DNA of 64,000 bases from Galbula dea (Eukaryota; Chordata; Aves; Piciformes; Galbulidae), in assembly GCA_013399015.1 (NCBI GenBank), contig VWZX01000869.1, forward strand, positions 799,394 through 863,393. Reading direction: 5' to 3'. Under the pieces are notes generated by a model, which saw only the letters and a program-made list of their open reading frames with translations, did no database searches and had not been told where the DNA came from. Shown here piece by piece: positions 21,101 to 34,590 of the stretch; within the stretch, counting starts at the first letter, position 1; each line of letters begins with the position of its first letter. The position numbers and the translations under genes were made by a program.

Positions 21101-24100
21101 TGTGTAACTCTGCTGCTACCTATGTAGAACTCTGAGAATAAATTTTAGCCACTGAATGTTTGCTCACTTTCAAGGGTAAGTAAAAGAATTGAAACTAACT
21201 AACTAGAAACTACAAGTGCTGAGAATTCCTTGTTTATTATAGTGCAACTCCTATCTCTTTAGGTTTTCTTTCCATTGCTTCGTTGCTATAAGCATAACAC
21301 TGATGACTATTAAAGCTAAAAAAGGGAAAAATCCAAACCAAAACAAAAAAAACTACCAAAGCTGGAAAAAGCAGGGGGGATAGAAACTATCAGACATTCC
21401 AAAGAGAACACGGGAAAAGTTAGGTTGAAAATAGAGACTCTTCCATATAAGGAGTGGATGCCAGGTCTGTTCCTTGATATGGAGAGGGACTCTTAACAGA
21501 GTTCATAGGCTGTGAATGGATCCCCATGTCTGCATGTGAGAATTAAGAGACTAGCAACAACTAGAAAGAACGCTCTTCATGCTCTTTTAAGCCCTGAAAG
21601 TGTCCACTAAATACCCTGAATGTGGAGAAGAATGGCATCTTGATACCAAATGGGAAAGCATTGTTTAAGTAATTCATATAAAGTACAAATGCTGTCATTA
21701 TCTGAAAAAGTCTAGTAGCTAAAAACCAAAGAAACACAGGGAGGACAAAAGATTTCTGTTTTTCAATATCAGAGGATTAGTTTAACTGTATGTACTATTC
21801 ACAGCCTTTCTGAATTACAGATCACCAAGATCTCCATCCAGAAATACAATGTACTAGTATTCATCTTGTCAATGATATATACTCAGAGGGCTATTTCTCT
21901 AATTGATGGCTTCATCATTCAATTCAAGATGCATAAGGATAGCTATTGTTATCTAACACTAACTATCATATGTTCCTATTGTTCCACACTTCTCTCCTTG
22001 TCAATAGCATCCAAGATATCCTATCTAAATCTTCAAGATAGCAAAAGGAAGGTGCATTATTTGTTGACTCCACACATGACATTATTAAACGTTTGCGAGC
22101 AACCTGCACATCTTCCCACTGACATTTTTTACTATTCAATTAAAATTGGACAAGAGAGCACACCAATACAAATAAATACTCAGTTAAATAAGGGCTTTGC
22201 ATTGAATTCTTAAAGTATTCTAATTCAGGTGCTTGCTAGCAGGCACTGAGTTGAAATCAGGACAGTGATGCGAGTGTGAGAACGAACTGTGTATAAAAGG
22301 GAAGAAGGTAGATTGCTTTATGGTGGAGTCATGGCAGAGGTTTGACAGGAAATGCTTCTCCCAATACAGCTAAGCAGGGAAGGAGAACCCTATTATATGG
22401 ATGAGTGGGGCCGACAATGGCATCTTGTCATTCTAACTTGTATAAGTAAGCAAGCTTAATTGCTCCTTGTCTTTTCAAGATGACTTTCCACCAACAATCT
22501 CGTTATCACACACATATGTTTATTGCACATATCCAAGTCCCTTCACGCAGACCTGAATGCAATGAGGAGAGCAGCAATATTATGTTATCTGGTAACACTT
22601 CTCCCCTGCTTCCCCCCTCCTCCTGTTTTTTTTGTGCTGCTTTCCCCTGCCCCCCACCTTTTTCCCCTCTTCTCCTGTTTTTTATTTTTAACCAGATAGA
22701 TGTAACCTGCCTTCTCCTTCTGCACCTAACAGGATGACCAGAGGCAGTGGAACATACACCAGGACTGGGAAGAACAAAACAAGAGAGAAAAGAAGCTGTC
22801 AAGAGAACAGTGCACTGAAGAGGAAAAATGTAAACATGACTTCTGTTTACCAAGAATAATATGTAAAGTTAACATGTTGGGCATGGAATATATTAATATG
22901 TATGTTTTTCCATTATGTAGATTTTTTCTTATATTCCTTGTTAGACATGGATAAAATCACAATGATGGGGCAAGAATGCCACTTAAAAATTAGGTGATGC
23001 CCAGTCAACATAATATAACTACTATGGTGTCATTTCTGATTTAGATGTGGTGATATCAGTGTCATTGCCGCTGGGAAGAAATTATAATGGCTGTTAATGA
23101 TAAATAAAATGACAAGAAGAAGGGTCCTACTTCACATATAATTCCAAGTAAAATTTAAACTGTTGACTTGCTTAAGCACTCATCACCATCCATTCATGTA
23201 GAGGAAACAAGCAGGTTTTGTGTAGCTGCTTGGCCATAAAGAACTGTACTGTCATTTTCCAAGCTGAGGCGTAGTCACTGCAGGTCTAACAACATTTCAC
23301 CACACTATTTCCACTCAGGGGAGATGTAGTAACAAAGCTCACATGAAGTGAATCTTAACACCAAGTTCACATTATTTTATCAGAAAGCACTGTGGCTATC
23401 AAACAGAAAGATAAGCAAAAATATGGCAAAGGCAAACATACAAACGTGCATGTGGATACTTTTCAAAGCCTGCAAATACTCCAGCCTTGTTTCTGTAAAC
23501 ATAGGCAGCCTTAACCCATGGACCAAAAGACCTTCCTACATTTGTTTATATTGTGAATGTATCAACAATGAGTTACACAAAACATAATTTTCTTACTACA
23601 GATGGCTTGTTCGCTTATTTGAGAGTATCTTTCAACTCATTCACAAAGTAAAAGCTAGGAAACCAACATTTGATTGCTAGTTTTAGCATTAAAATCAAAG
23701 ACCATATCTTCTCATCTGTGAAGAGCAAGGGGCCAATTCTTTTCTCCTCACTCTGCAATTACAGAAGAATCAAAACAAAAAATCAATGTTATACTCCATA
23801 TCCCATGAATAACATAGTTCCAGACTACAAAAAGGACAAAACACCCCGTATAGCATACATACATGTTTTTTCCCAGGCATCTTGGGAAAAAAAAAAAAGT
23901 ATAAGTAAATCTGTAGTCATATGTTCCCAATACTCCCAGTCTGCAACTATTTAAAGCTCAGAGACTGATTGATCCACGGGTGTTATCCTAGTGTGTAAAA
24001 TTACAACACCTCTTAAAGGGAAAATCCCACATACTTGCCATTTAGTCTTCATTTGGCATCTTCAAAATCAACTGGTAAATGGTGATGTAAGGGTTAAATT

Positions 24101-25867
24101 AAAACCACAAAATAGATACAGGCAATGTTGCTTGACCTGTTATTTCATTATCATAGCTGGGGTTTTAGTTACCTGTTAGTCAAAGAGGTTTAAAATTATA
24201 AATAAATACAAATCAACCTTAATCTGGAGAATAAAATCCTCCACTTTCAGATGAAACCAATTTATTATTTCAGTTCTAGCTGATGTAAGCACTTCTGCAG
24301 GTGGTTTACTCTTAGGTACATACAGCCAAAAAGGGCAGGGGCACAGAAAGAAGAGATGATACAACAATGAATAGTGTGCAACATGCTTTATAAGATACAG
24401 CAAATTAACACAGAGAAGACTGTAGTAAAACATCTGAAACACCCATCTAGCATTTTGAGCTATATAGGATTCTTATTTTATTTATTTATTTAAATTTTGG
24501 TGGTCTGTTTTACTACAGGGTATGTCAAAGGAGTGCTGAGATATGCCAAAGCCCAGCTAATTGCTTTGGCTCCTTTGCATGATGATCATTTGCTGATAAA
24601 TTGTTGCAGACACATTTAGGCAACAGGTTTTTATAGGATGCCTGGTGCTTTTTAGAAGGCAATTAGTTTTATTTAGTATATGCTTCTTATGTATTGTTCT
24701 TTTGCTGGCAAACAATAAGGCAAACCCTTTAAGTGGCTGAATCTTGCCCTGTTTCATGGTTTTGAGCTCTCCTTTGGGACCAAACAGTCATCAAAGGAAA
24801 AGGCCTACCTAATGTTTAGAAACAGGAATTTTATTTTAGTGCCTGTTTTATGTTTGGGAGAGTTAGAAGAAAAGAATGTGAACTGAGGTGGATATTAGTC
24901 ATTTGTCAGCTTTCCAAAAGTTGATGCTAGAAACACTTTTACAAAACAAAGCATCGTTATGCGCTCCAAAAGAACTGCAAAGAAAAGCCTTCCTGGGAGT
25001 TCCCACGTTGAAAGACTCCTTGCAATAGCTACACAAGCATGCTTTCAGGAATTAAGGCTTGGATAGTTAATGAAAACCCCCCAATTTAGACACCTCTAAA
25101 CCTCTGCTCACCAGCAAAATACCAAGGAGGCATCTGAGGACCCCAGATGTCTGCCTTTCTTCCAACACTGGAAAGTTTTCCAGGCAACAATGTTCTCCAT
25201 ATGTGAATCCTTTTCTGCAGGACATGCACCTAACATCAGGTACTACAAAGATGTTATATTACTAGTTTACCTTTAAGCTGTGCTGGCACTTGCATATGAG
25301 CTATCCCTCCCACATACCATTTAGGACCCAGCCTGGTAGACATGTATGTGATATGAAAAAATCCGCCTGTGAAAATGTGGTGATCTAAGGACCTACCTCA
25401 GATGAAGCCAGAGAAGAGATTTAAATTCAGCTTTTCTGAGGTGATTCAAATGCATACTTTTTAGAAGTGCTCTAACCACAAGAATATGGGGACTGTTTTT
25501 GGATAGGAATCTATTTTGAAGTAGCTCTTCTCGATATATATAATATTAAATGTAGTAGAAGTCAGAACTCAGACACCCTACTCCTGACTGGCCATCATAA
25601 TCACTACACCTTAAATTCACTTCCTTTCCCACTAGCTGTGATGCTTTCCTCTGCAATACCTTATTTTCTAGGATCTCTGTTGCACAAAGAGCAGAGGCAC
25701 TGCTCTGCAGCCCAAAAGTTCTGTTAGCACAGAACTGAATTCATAGTTTCCCACTCTGCTTCTGTTGCCTGAAAGCACCTAAAGCTTTGCATCTGAGCAT
25801 CTCCAAGAACATCCAGACCTTGACCCACTGCCTCTTAGTACCTGCACTTGACACAGAAGGTATTCTT

Positions 25868-26250
25868 CACAGAATCACAGACTTACAGAGTCAGGAACTG
25901 GAAGGGACCTCGAAAGATCATCTACTCCAACCCCCCTGCCACAGCAGGATTCCCTAGACCAGGTCACACAGAAGCGCGTCCAGACGGGGTTTGAATATCT
26001 CCATAGAAGGAGACTCCACAACCTCTCTGGGCAGTCTGTGCCAGTGCTCTGGCACCTGAACTGGGAAAATATTTCTGCGTGTATTCACATGGAACCTCCT
26101 ATGCTTCAACTTACAACCATTGCTCCTTGTCTTGTCGCTGGGCTTCACTGAGAAGAGCCTGACCCCATCCTCCTGACACTCACCCTTCACATATTTAAAA
26201 GCATAGATGAGGTCACCCCTTAGTCTCCTCTTCTCCAGAGCAGGCTCTGC
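25868..26250 (-). mobile_element. CR1 LINE 3' fragment
   Basis: The 3' end of a CR1 non-LTR retrotransposon in reverse orientation. The left edge has degenerate AGAATCACAGA tail octamers, followed by the characteristic complement of the CR1 3' region (ggaagggacctcgaaagat, ccatagaaggagactccac, gaggtcaccccttagtc). 5'-truncated, as is usual for CR1, with no coding capacity. Confidence 0.92.
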
Positions 26251-26712
26251 ATCCTAGATGTGCTTCAGATGCTTAACTGGCTCAGGAAATAAATACAAGT
26301 CTTTTCTCTCAGTCTCCCTGACCTGGTATATGTTTGTAAATCTCACATCCATGTGGCACGGGTGGAGAGCAGCAAAGGAAGTGCTACCTGGTGCTTGCCT
26401 TACCCACTTCAGAAGAAGTTCTCTGCTAACTTCCCTACAAAACTCTTGCCTCACCCTAGCCTTGTTCATCCTGGTAACTTCCCTGTTCATTCCCACATGC
26501 TGTGTGACCAATTTCAAGTACAAGTGTGCAAATGAACGGAACCATCTCTGCACCTTCCCTGGCCCTATTTTCCTGAGGCAGACCTTTCTAGGAAAAGCAT
26601 TTCCCTTTGGCCAATACTGACCAAAGAGGTACGGCGTGCAGAGATGGCACCTCAATTTCCCTACATGGACACCTAACACAAACAGTGCAATGCCTGGCCT
26701 AGCCCTCTTTAT
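26251..26712. other. unique spacer between two CR1 copies
   Basis: No recognised gene or repeat. Open frames on both strands without known similarity. Confidence 0.4.
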
Positions 26713-27150
26713 TCATAGAATCGTAGAATGGTTAGAGTTGGAAGGAACCTTTAGAGGTCATCTAGTCCAAACCCTCTGCTGCAAGCAGGTATGTCTTCAA
26801 CTAGATCAGGTTCCTCAGAGCCCTGTCCAACCTGGCCTTGATTCTTCCAGAATCCACCACCTCTTTGGGCAACCTGTTTGAGTGCTTCACTACCCTTGTT
26901 GTGAAAAATTTCCTCCTTATATCCAGACTACATCTTTCCTCATTTAGTTTAAATCCATTGTTCCTTGTCCCACTGCAATGGGCCTTGCTAAAAAGACTGT
27001 CTCCATCTTTCTTATAGACTCCCTTTAAGTATTGATAGGCCACAATAAGGTTTCCTCAGAGCCTTCTCTTCTACAAGCCGAACAACCCCAATCCTCTCAG
27101 TTTTTCCTCACAGGAGACGCCCTCTGATCGTTATCGTGGCCCTCCTCCTC
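26713..27150 (-). mobile_element. CR1 LINE 3' fragment
   Basis: Second reverse-oriented CR1 3' end. The left edge TCATAGAATCGTAGAATGG is the octamer tail, followed by gttggaaggaaccttt, catctagtccaa and a diverged body. It diverges more than the neighbouring copy at 25.87 kb and is in the same orientation. About 460 bp of unrelated sequence separates the two, so they are independent insertions. Confidence 0.92.
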
Positions 27151-28318
27151 ATGTAGGTCTATTCGTCGGTGGGACGTAGAGGACCACCTGTGATCATGAA
27201 GGACTGTGGGGATGAAAATGGATTGAGAAGTATTATTTATAGCTCAGAACAAAATGTGATGAGAAGAAAAACAATTCCCCTGTTTGAATCCCTGTGTTAC
27301 TTTCAAAGAATCGACAAAATCTAACAAGCAGTTATTGTCGTATAGCTCTCTTACATTCGTAATGGAAGTAGCTGCACATGTTTCAAAATCTCTCCCACTT
27401 CCTGAGCTTGAATCATCTCTGCTTTGAAGTACATTATTGCATGTATGTCAGCTTAGATGGGTTAGTGATCTGGCATTTAACAGATGCTGGCAAAAAGGGC
27501 CAACTAAACAAAATATAAAGTGGCAACATTTCTTCTGAGTGAGAGCCTGATTCAGCCCAAACATGTCTGAAACATGCTTAACTTTAAGCAGATACTTAAG
27601 TGCCCTGTGAAAGGAGAAGAGAGGAATTGCATCCATGCTTGGAGTGGAGCATGCAGAGTTTAAGTGCTTTGTGGAACCCCAGCCTAAACTAACAGCATTG
27701 TATTTCTTGTTCACCGAGAACAAAAGCAAGTCAGTTTGGGATCACTCTGACCTAGATGCTATCAGAGGTTAGCAAAAATGACGGGTCAGACCTGTCAGGA
27801 CTAAACAGCTGCATCAAGCATTGGAGGCGGGGAGCTCTAGGGGGAGGAGGGCACTGGAGTTGCAAATAGAGAGACAGAGGAGCAGGAGGAAAAGATGAAA
27901 ACTGCGTGTCCTGAATACGTATGAATGTGTGTATGTGTTTGCTGCAGAAACTCGGGTCTTATCATTTGCATATACACAGATCACTGGACATCTTTTGGCC
28001 AACCTTTCAGAAGCAACCTTATGGCACCATGACTCCCATGCTCTCAGCACTCCTTGGGTGCCATTTCCATAAATTACAGTACAAAAGGATAATAGCCCAT
28101 TAGCAGTCCCTGCATTTTGTGACATACAAAGCACCTAAACCAGAAGTATTTTACCTGCCACCCTGTGCCCCTTTTGTGGACCAGGTGTAGCCCCACTTGC
28201 AAAATGTGGTAGTGTGCCAGCAGTTTCTGACCTGATTGCAAAGCTAACTAAAGCTAATTTATCATGGCAGGCTAATCAGGATGACAAGGTTGGGGAGGTG
28301 ACATTCTCCAAAATCTCC

Positions 28319-28336
28319 TTTTTTTTTTTTTTTTTT
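28319..28336 (+). repeat. poly(T) tract
   Basis: Uninterrupted T run of about 18 bases. Confidence 0.9.
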
Positions 28337-31300
28337 AATCCCTTTAGCAATTTATTTTCTGAATAGGAAAGTTTTCCCCAAGAAAGTTCCAAAATATAGT
28401 CAAGGTTAACCATGCTGTGAGCTTATTCAATATTTATGATTCTTTTTTATTTGTACTAGGACTTTTTGGGGACTCCAAATAGTCCATTAATCAAACAGAG
28501 TGACAAAATAGGCCATTTGACAGTTTGTACAGCAGCTGCATATCTTTTTTTTCTGTTCAAGAATAAAGAACCAACTTAACTTCATCAACAGTTCCTGATT
28601 AATTGTTACAAAGTGTCATCCATAAATTTTCCTTCGATCTAATAATCCTTCCAGAAGACTTAACAATATCCCCAGTGATTTCGGTTTTATTGAGGGCTGA
28701 GTTCCTGGAGAAGCAGCGACACAAATAGCTCAAGTGAACTGAGACACCTCCATGGACAGTCTTCACAGAGTTGACAGTTCTGAAATACAATTATCAGTGT
28801 GATCTGCTTAAGAATTCATCATCAGCTCCTGCCTTCTGAAGACTTAAAAAAATACTGAGGCATACAAAGAAAAAGAGGTGATAAGGCAGCATCATTTTCT
28901 TCCAGCCTCATAACTGTAAATTGAAGAAAATTATTTTCTTTGCCTGCAGCTCATTGGCATATAGGCAGCATTATATTATAATTTCATAAGCATAAATCCT
29001 TTGAATAAATTTCAGAAGAATAACTGAATTAGAAATGCAAGTAAAGTATCTAAAAAACTTAACTGTACTAGGCAGGAAATACTGAATGTGAGTAAAACTG
29101 GCATGGAGAGATTTACTGTCTGTCTGCTCATCCTCTGTCTGTAAAGGGAATACTCCCCCATTCCTCCCACTAACCTGATCCAGCTAAGGTAAATTTTAAG
29201 GAGAAGAAAAAAAAAATGTTAATTTCAACCATCATTTCCATACACAGCAGGCAAATGTGAAATCTAACCCACCTTGTTGCCTTCTTTTGCAGAATTTCAG
29301 CTGTATTTCATCATTAATTAATCCTGGAGATACAACAGGCTTGGGGTTTGTTGTAATTATTGTTATTTGTTTATTTATTAGTAGTAAGCATATGGGAGAT
29401 CAAAAGCATGCCTCCCAACTGTTCCCTAGCAACAAGTCAGTCAGTTACTCACACAGAAGTCCCCAACCTTCCCACAAAGTGAATCCAGGATGCACCTCTC
29501 CCCATTACCATGCTTGCCCTTTTCCATGGGCCGAGGGATGCTGCAAATGCTGATGCCCTCTGGATGTCCAGCCAGGTGAACTCTACAAGTGTCTGCTAAG
29601 GGGCAGAAATAACTCACCTTTTCCGAGAAGCCCTGGGGACAGCCTTGATTTTATAGTTGCATCATAAGACGATTGCAAGTCAGGAGATCAAAGTTAAGCT
29701 CTGTTATTGACTTTCTGTCCAATTTGGGCAAGTACTTGCTCCTCAGTTACCTGACTGCCTTTGGGAATTTAGGCTCTCATCTTTTTGTGACTCAGCTACT
29801 CATCTTTAAAATGGGCAAGTTAGTATCATATCCTCCATTATTTATTTGCTTATTCTTGTTTTTTTTCTGCATTGTCTGTTTATAATGTGTGTGTTACTAT
29901 GATGGTATATTTTCAGTTAACCTTGATTGCCAAGAACACTACCAAATCTGGTGCAAAAGGATTTCAACTGAAGAAGGTTCAGAATGAACCTAAGTATGAA
30001 GAGCAATAATTACTGCCCAGGTTGTCTGAACTCATGTGAAACCCACAAAACTGAGCCATTAAAGCCATGTGTGTATTTCCACTTTGATTGATCTATTAGT
30101 TGTTCACAAAGGTGTAGCTCCAGAACCATCCCATCAGGACAGAGCCAGGGTCAGTGACTCTATTTTAGCTTGCTCCTGTCCACAGCATGGATAACCAGAT
30201 CATCTTTGCTGTTGACCAGTTTTTCCTACAGAATATACTGTGCAACATCAACTTCTGCATGGAAGACATGTAATGTTTCCTCCAGTTTCTACAGCTGCAA
30301 TGCAGACTAGAGCCAAAGTATGGCAACATGAACATGTCTTTAGTGTACAGGGCAATCCATAGCCATAACAACAGGGCATAGTGTTTCTCTCCTATCTTCA
30401 ACACGCTGTGTAAGTACTAATGGGTTACATCACACCTAAATTTACTACAGTTTCAACACACAAGACACAGACATCACACGATGTGGGCTGCTCAGCATGC
30501 ATCAACCTGAAAGAGCACAGGGGAAAACACAAGAAATAATTATGTAATATTATGTGTTGTGACTTAGATAAACATATTCACACAAATGATTTTAAATTTA
30601 TTAGAGACTTATGGTATGAATCATGTGGCTATTTAAACCAGACAATAGGAAAATTATGCTAGATTTGATCTCAAACGGTGTCTAGTTCATCTTTCTAATC
30701 TCTGTTGGGATCCCTGTTCAGGTAAATTAGTCATGAACATGAAAATATGGATCCCCTTGCTGTCAATATTACTAGAAGAAACAGTATATGTGTGAGGAAA
30801 GAGTGGGAGAATCAACTTTTCTAAATAAACTGCATAAGCCTACTGGATGTTCTCCAAGGACTGATAACCACTTAAGACCACAGAAAAGTTTCCCTGTAAC
30901 ACACATGATCAATAGCTGTAACATGTAGTCTCTAATGGCCCTCTCAGCAAGGGCTGCTTCATGCCTGGCTTCAGATCTTGTCCCTCAGAGATTTTAGCAG
31001 AAAAACTATTAGAAAAAAATATATATTAAAAAAAAATAATTAAAAAAATCTCTTTCCATGATTTTTGGACTCCTCTCCTGCTCAAGAATAACTAAGCCAC
31101 TTTTATCTTGAACTATTACAAATTTTCATTTTGTCAGAAACCAGGCCTGGAATATTTTGTCCTGATAAGTAAAGCATCTGGAAAGCTCTGAGCAACTTGA
31201 AACAGAGGATTAGGGTGCAAATACTTAGATATGTACTACATACTTAGCTACTGCCCTTGCAGCTACTTCTGTGGCCAGCTGGATTATACACTCAATGAAT

Positions 31301-34300
31301 ATGGTCTGTGCCTTTTCTTTGGTTTAACTGAGATTCAGAGATAAAACATTCTAGTGGCCTTAGCTTTCTGGTTTTCACATATTGTGTGTTCAGGACCCCT
31401 AAAATGCCTACTTATTAACATTGGTAGTTAAGCTTAAATTGATCCCTTCCCAGGTGAATCAAGGAGGTGTCCTCGTATTCGCCAACAAACCAAAGTAAAA
31501 AGATAGACAGTTTTCCAGGCCTGTTGTAAATAGCAGTGCATGGAGGTGTGGCTCTTGTCTCCCATAGCTCTTCCCTGTTTCTGCCTTGGCTTAATGGTCG
31601 TGTGGGGCTAGTGACTTGTGGTGGGTTCAACTTCCCTAAGGCTGTTGGCATGTAGAACAGTAAGATAGGAGGCAAGAGAGCTCTTGACTGCATAGTATTT
31701 TTCTGGGCTTTTTCAGTCAATGAAGAGACAATTTGTATTCATCTCTGAAAAGTTCTCACCTGTTCACCTGGGTCACTCCAGACTTTTGTGCCAGGATGAT
31801 ATACTGGGAGTTACTGTGGTCCACAGATGAACTGAAGTGGATGCTACTTCCAGATGGAGAACATCTTTCTTTCTTACTGGGTGTGGATGAGAAGTCATCA
31901 CAAACTTTAGCTGCTGGGAGGCTCATGCCTCAGAAGTGGGAGTGGAGAGGGAAAGGAGCACTTCTGTTCATAGATGGAGGTATTGCTTTCAGCCCACTCA
32001 TGTCAACACACATGCTGCACATGCAGGCACACATACAAGAAGGGTTATTAGAATAACTAGATGATAGCAAAAGCCTTCTTCCTGCACACAAAGAGCAACA
32101 TCTGGCCCATGTGGCATTGCATGACAGCCCATGAGGCATCCCAGCAGTTTTGGTACCAATAGAGACCACAGGGCAACCCAGTTGTGCTTCTGCCTAGAAG
32201 AGCCATGTGCAAAGGTGTGAAGTTTAGCATGTGGGCTACATGGCTGCAAGCATGAGATATTTGTGATGCTACAAGTTGCCTCCTTTTTTTTTTATCCAGG
32301 GGAAAAAATATTGTCACTTTTTTCATCAATTTAATTAGATACAATTTGTCTCAGCTTTTCTCTGCAGCATTTGTTTACTTTCTCATCAGGACCGACACAG
32401 GCCAATTAGTGTAGTGTAATTGTTTAACCTAGTCAGTGCACTGCACTGGGTAAAAGACTGTGCTCATTGTGAAGGAGGCAGAGATGAAGGAGCAGTCACT
32501 GACTGCAGTGTGGTGCAAGGGCCTTCAAGAATCGCTGACACGACACCGTCCGTTGGAAGTGCAAGTTGCTCTGACATCCCAGCAGCCCCAATTCCTTGTT
32601 CTCTGTCACCAATATCACGGTACGATCAATTCCCAGAGCTAATTCTTCAACTGCACCGTGCCCAAAGCACTGCGCAGCACTATCTCCTTCCTAGGATGCC
32701 CCCTGAAAGCAAAATCTACTGCAACCATAGAAACCAGAGGGCTTAAGTGATGTGTCATGTACACGTACCTTCTCTGTTTTTCGTACCTGTGCCAAGAACA
32801 CAATGTGAGAGCCTGTAGGAAGGTTTATTTCATTCCTTCATCTCTGTAAAGATAGACAGAAATCAGTCACAAAATAACCGATGAGTGCTTGCTTCTCTCT
32901 CTGATGTTACACAGAGCTACCAGAGCAACAGGGCCGTTACTACCATAAGTGAGGATGCAGGCAGGAAAAGGACAGTGGCACTGGTTCAGTGGTGAGCCCA
33001 ACGCTGAGAACAGCTTTTGCAGGCAGGGTGGTATGTGGAAGAAAAGGCAGCAAGTGAGGACTGTGTGACAAAATATCTAAAGTTGCTTCAGCTCTGCTGT
33101 TTGGCTTAAATGTTGATCAAATGCATTTAGTTGTGCCATGCCATAGAAGCATTTTTGCATGAGCCCAAAAAAAAAAATTGACTTTTTTTTTTCCCCTTCT
33201 TTACTGTGGAAAATGGGGAAGGGAAAAAAAGACCACTCAGGTTGCCATTGCACCAACTTCATTTGCCAGAGCTACCACAGCTACAAAACAAACAGAGGTG
33301 TTTTTAAATGAAACATTAATTGAAGAAAGGAAGAAAATACCTTTCCTTTTTTCCTTTTTTTCCATTTTCCTTCTCCTTCTTTCATTATTCTTTTAAATCA
33401 GACCAATGTTGTGATTAACTTGCATTCTGCGGCACAGTTGATGTGACAGTCAACCAAATTAATCCCATTATGCAAAATCCAATTCACAAGTGGTTTTTCT
33501 TTTTTCTTTTTTTTTTTCAAAATTATGTCAATTTCCCCATAAATTGGAGAGACCATGTCAGTTTTCTGTATTGCACATAGACACTACACAGTGCTGTATG
33601 TCTATATTCCTTTAATGCAGTAAGATACAAATTTTAGCTCAGTGGCACAAATTAAGATTCATAACTTTAATGCTGATGTTTCTGTTTACATGAGGCTTGT
33701 AGGAGAATTTCCATTAGTTTTGGCATTCATTTTCATTCTTGTATTTCATAACATACAAACTATTATTAAAAAAAAAAATAAAAAGCTTTAAAAATTAGTC
33801 AACCAGCCACCTGAAAAAAAAAGACTTAATTATTCTGAAAAATGGAAGCATGATTTTTTTTTTCTCTCCCACTACTCTTTTTTTTTGCCTCCCTTCTTCC
33901 CTTTTAAAGGAATTTGCTGCCTGTGGTAAACAAGCCTCCTCAAGGCTCCCTGTTGTGTGTGTGGTGTCAGGCGGCTGGAGCAGGAGACATTTCCGCAACT
34001 GCTACCCTTTTAGCTGAATGTGGCCATGCAGTAGGTGGCCAAATCTGTTTGGCTTTCACTGAGATCTGTGAATTCCCTGCATCCAACCAACTTGTCAAAT
34101 TAAAACCTTGCCTGCTCTGCACTGAAGAACAGACGTGCGATGGAAGCTTCTTGCACTCTAGCCCTTTGTCACCAGCACGCTGAGCTTCCAACATCTGCTC
34201 GCTGGACTCAGCTTTTGCACCTTGTACATTTATAATGTAGCAAACCTCAGCTTCCTTAACACAGGGGCTAACTTGCCTCTGGTTTAAAAAAAAAAAGAAA

Positions 34301-34563
34301 CCCAGAGAAAGAAATCTCAAGTGGGGAGGAGAAGAAAAATTTAGGCTCTAATGTCTATGTTTCTCACCAATTTGGGAATAAATATATTTTTAAGTGGGGG
34401 GTTTGTTGGATTGTACTTTTTTATCCCAGTAATGCTTTCTTGTACAGTGAATTGTTGACTTTTTTTTCATGCTTTAGATTTATTAGACATGTGTCAAGTT
34501 GTCAGCCTCCTACTGCTTGCATTTGTGTCCACCTTGCAAACAGCAGGGAAAAATATTTTTTCC

Positions 34564-34590
34564 CTTCTCTCTCTCTCTTTCTCTCTCTCC
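34564..34590 (+). repeat. (CT)n microsatellite
   Basis: CT dinucleotides with one TT interruption. Confidence 0.88.

Larger units (their letters stand above)
12501..25867. other. intergenic, AT-rich, repeat-poor
   Basis: Microsatellites apart, I see no transposon family, RNA gene or credible coding frame. The longer open frames here are unlike any protein I know. By mammalian gene order this is the start of the PTGR3-ZNF407 interval. A sub-stretch at 24545-24640 looks enhancer-like (see findings). Confidence 0.5.
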
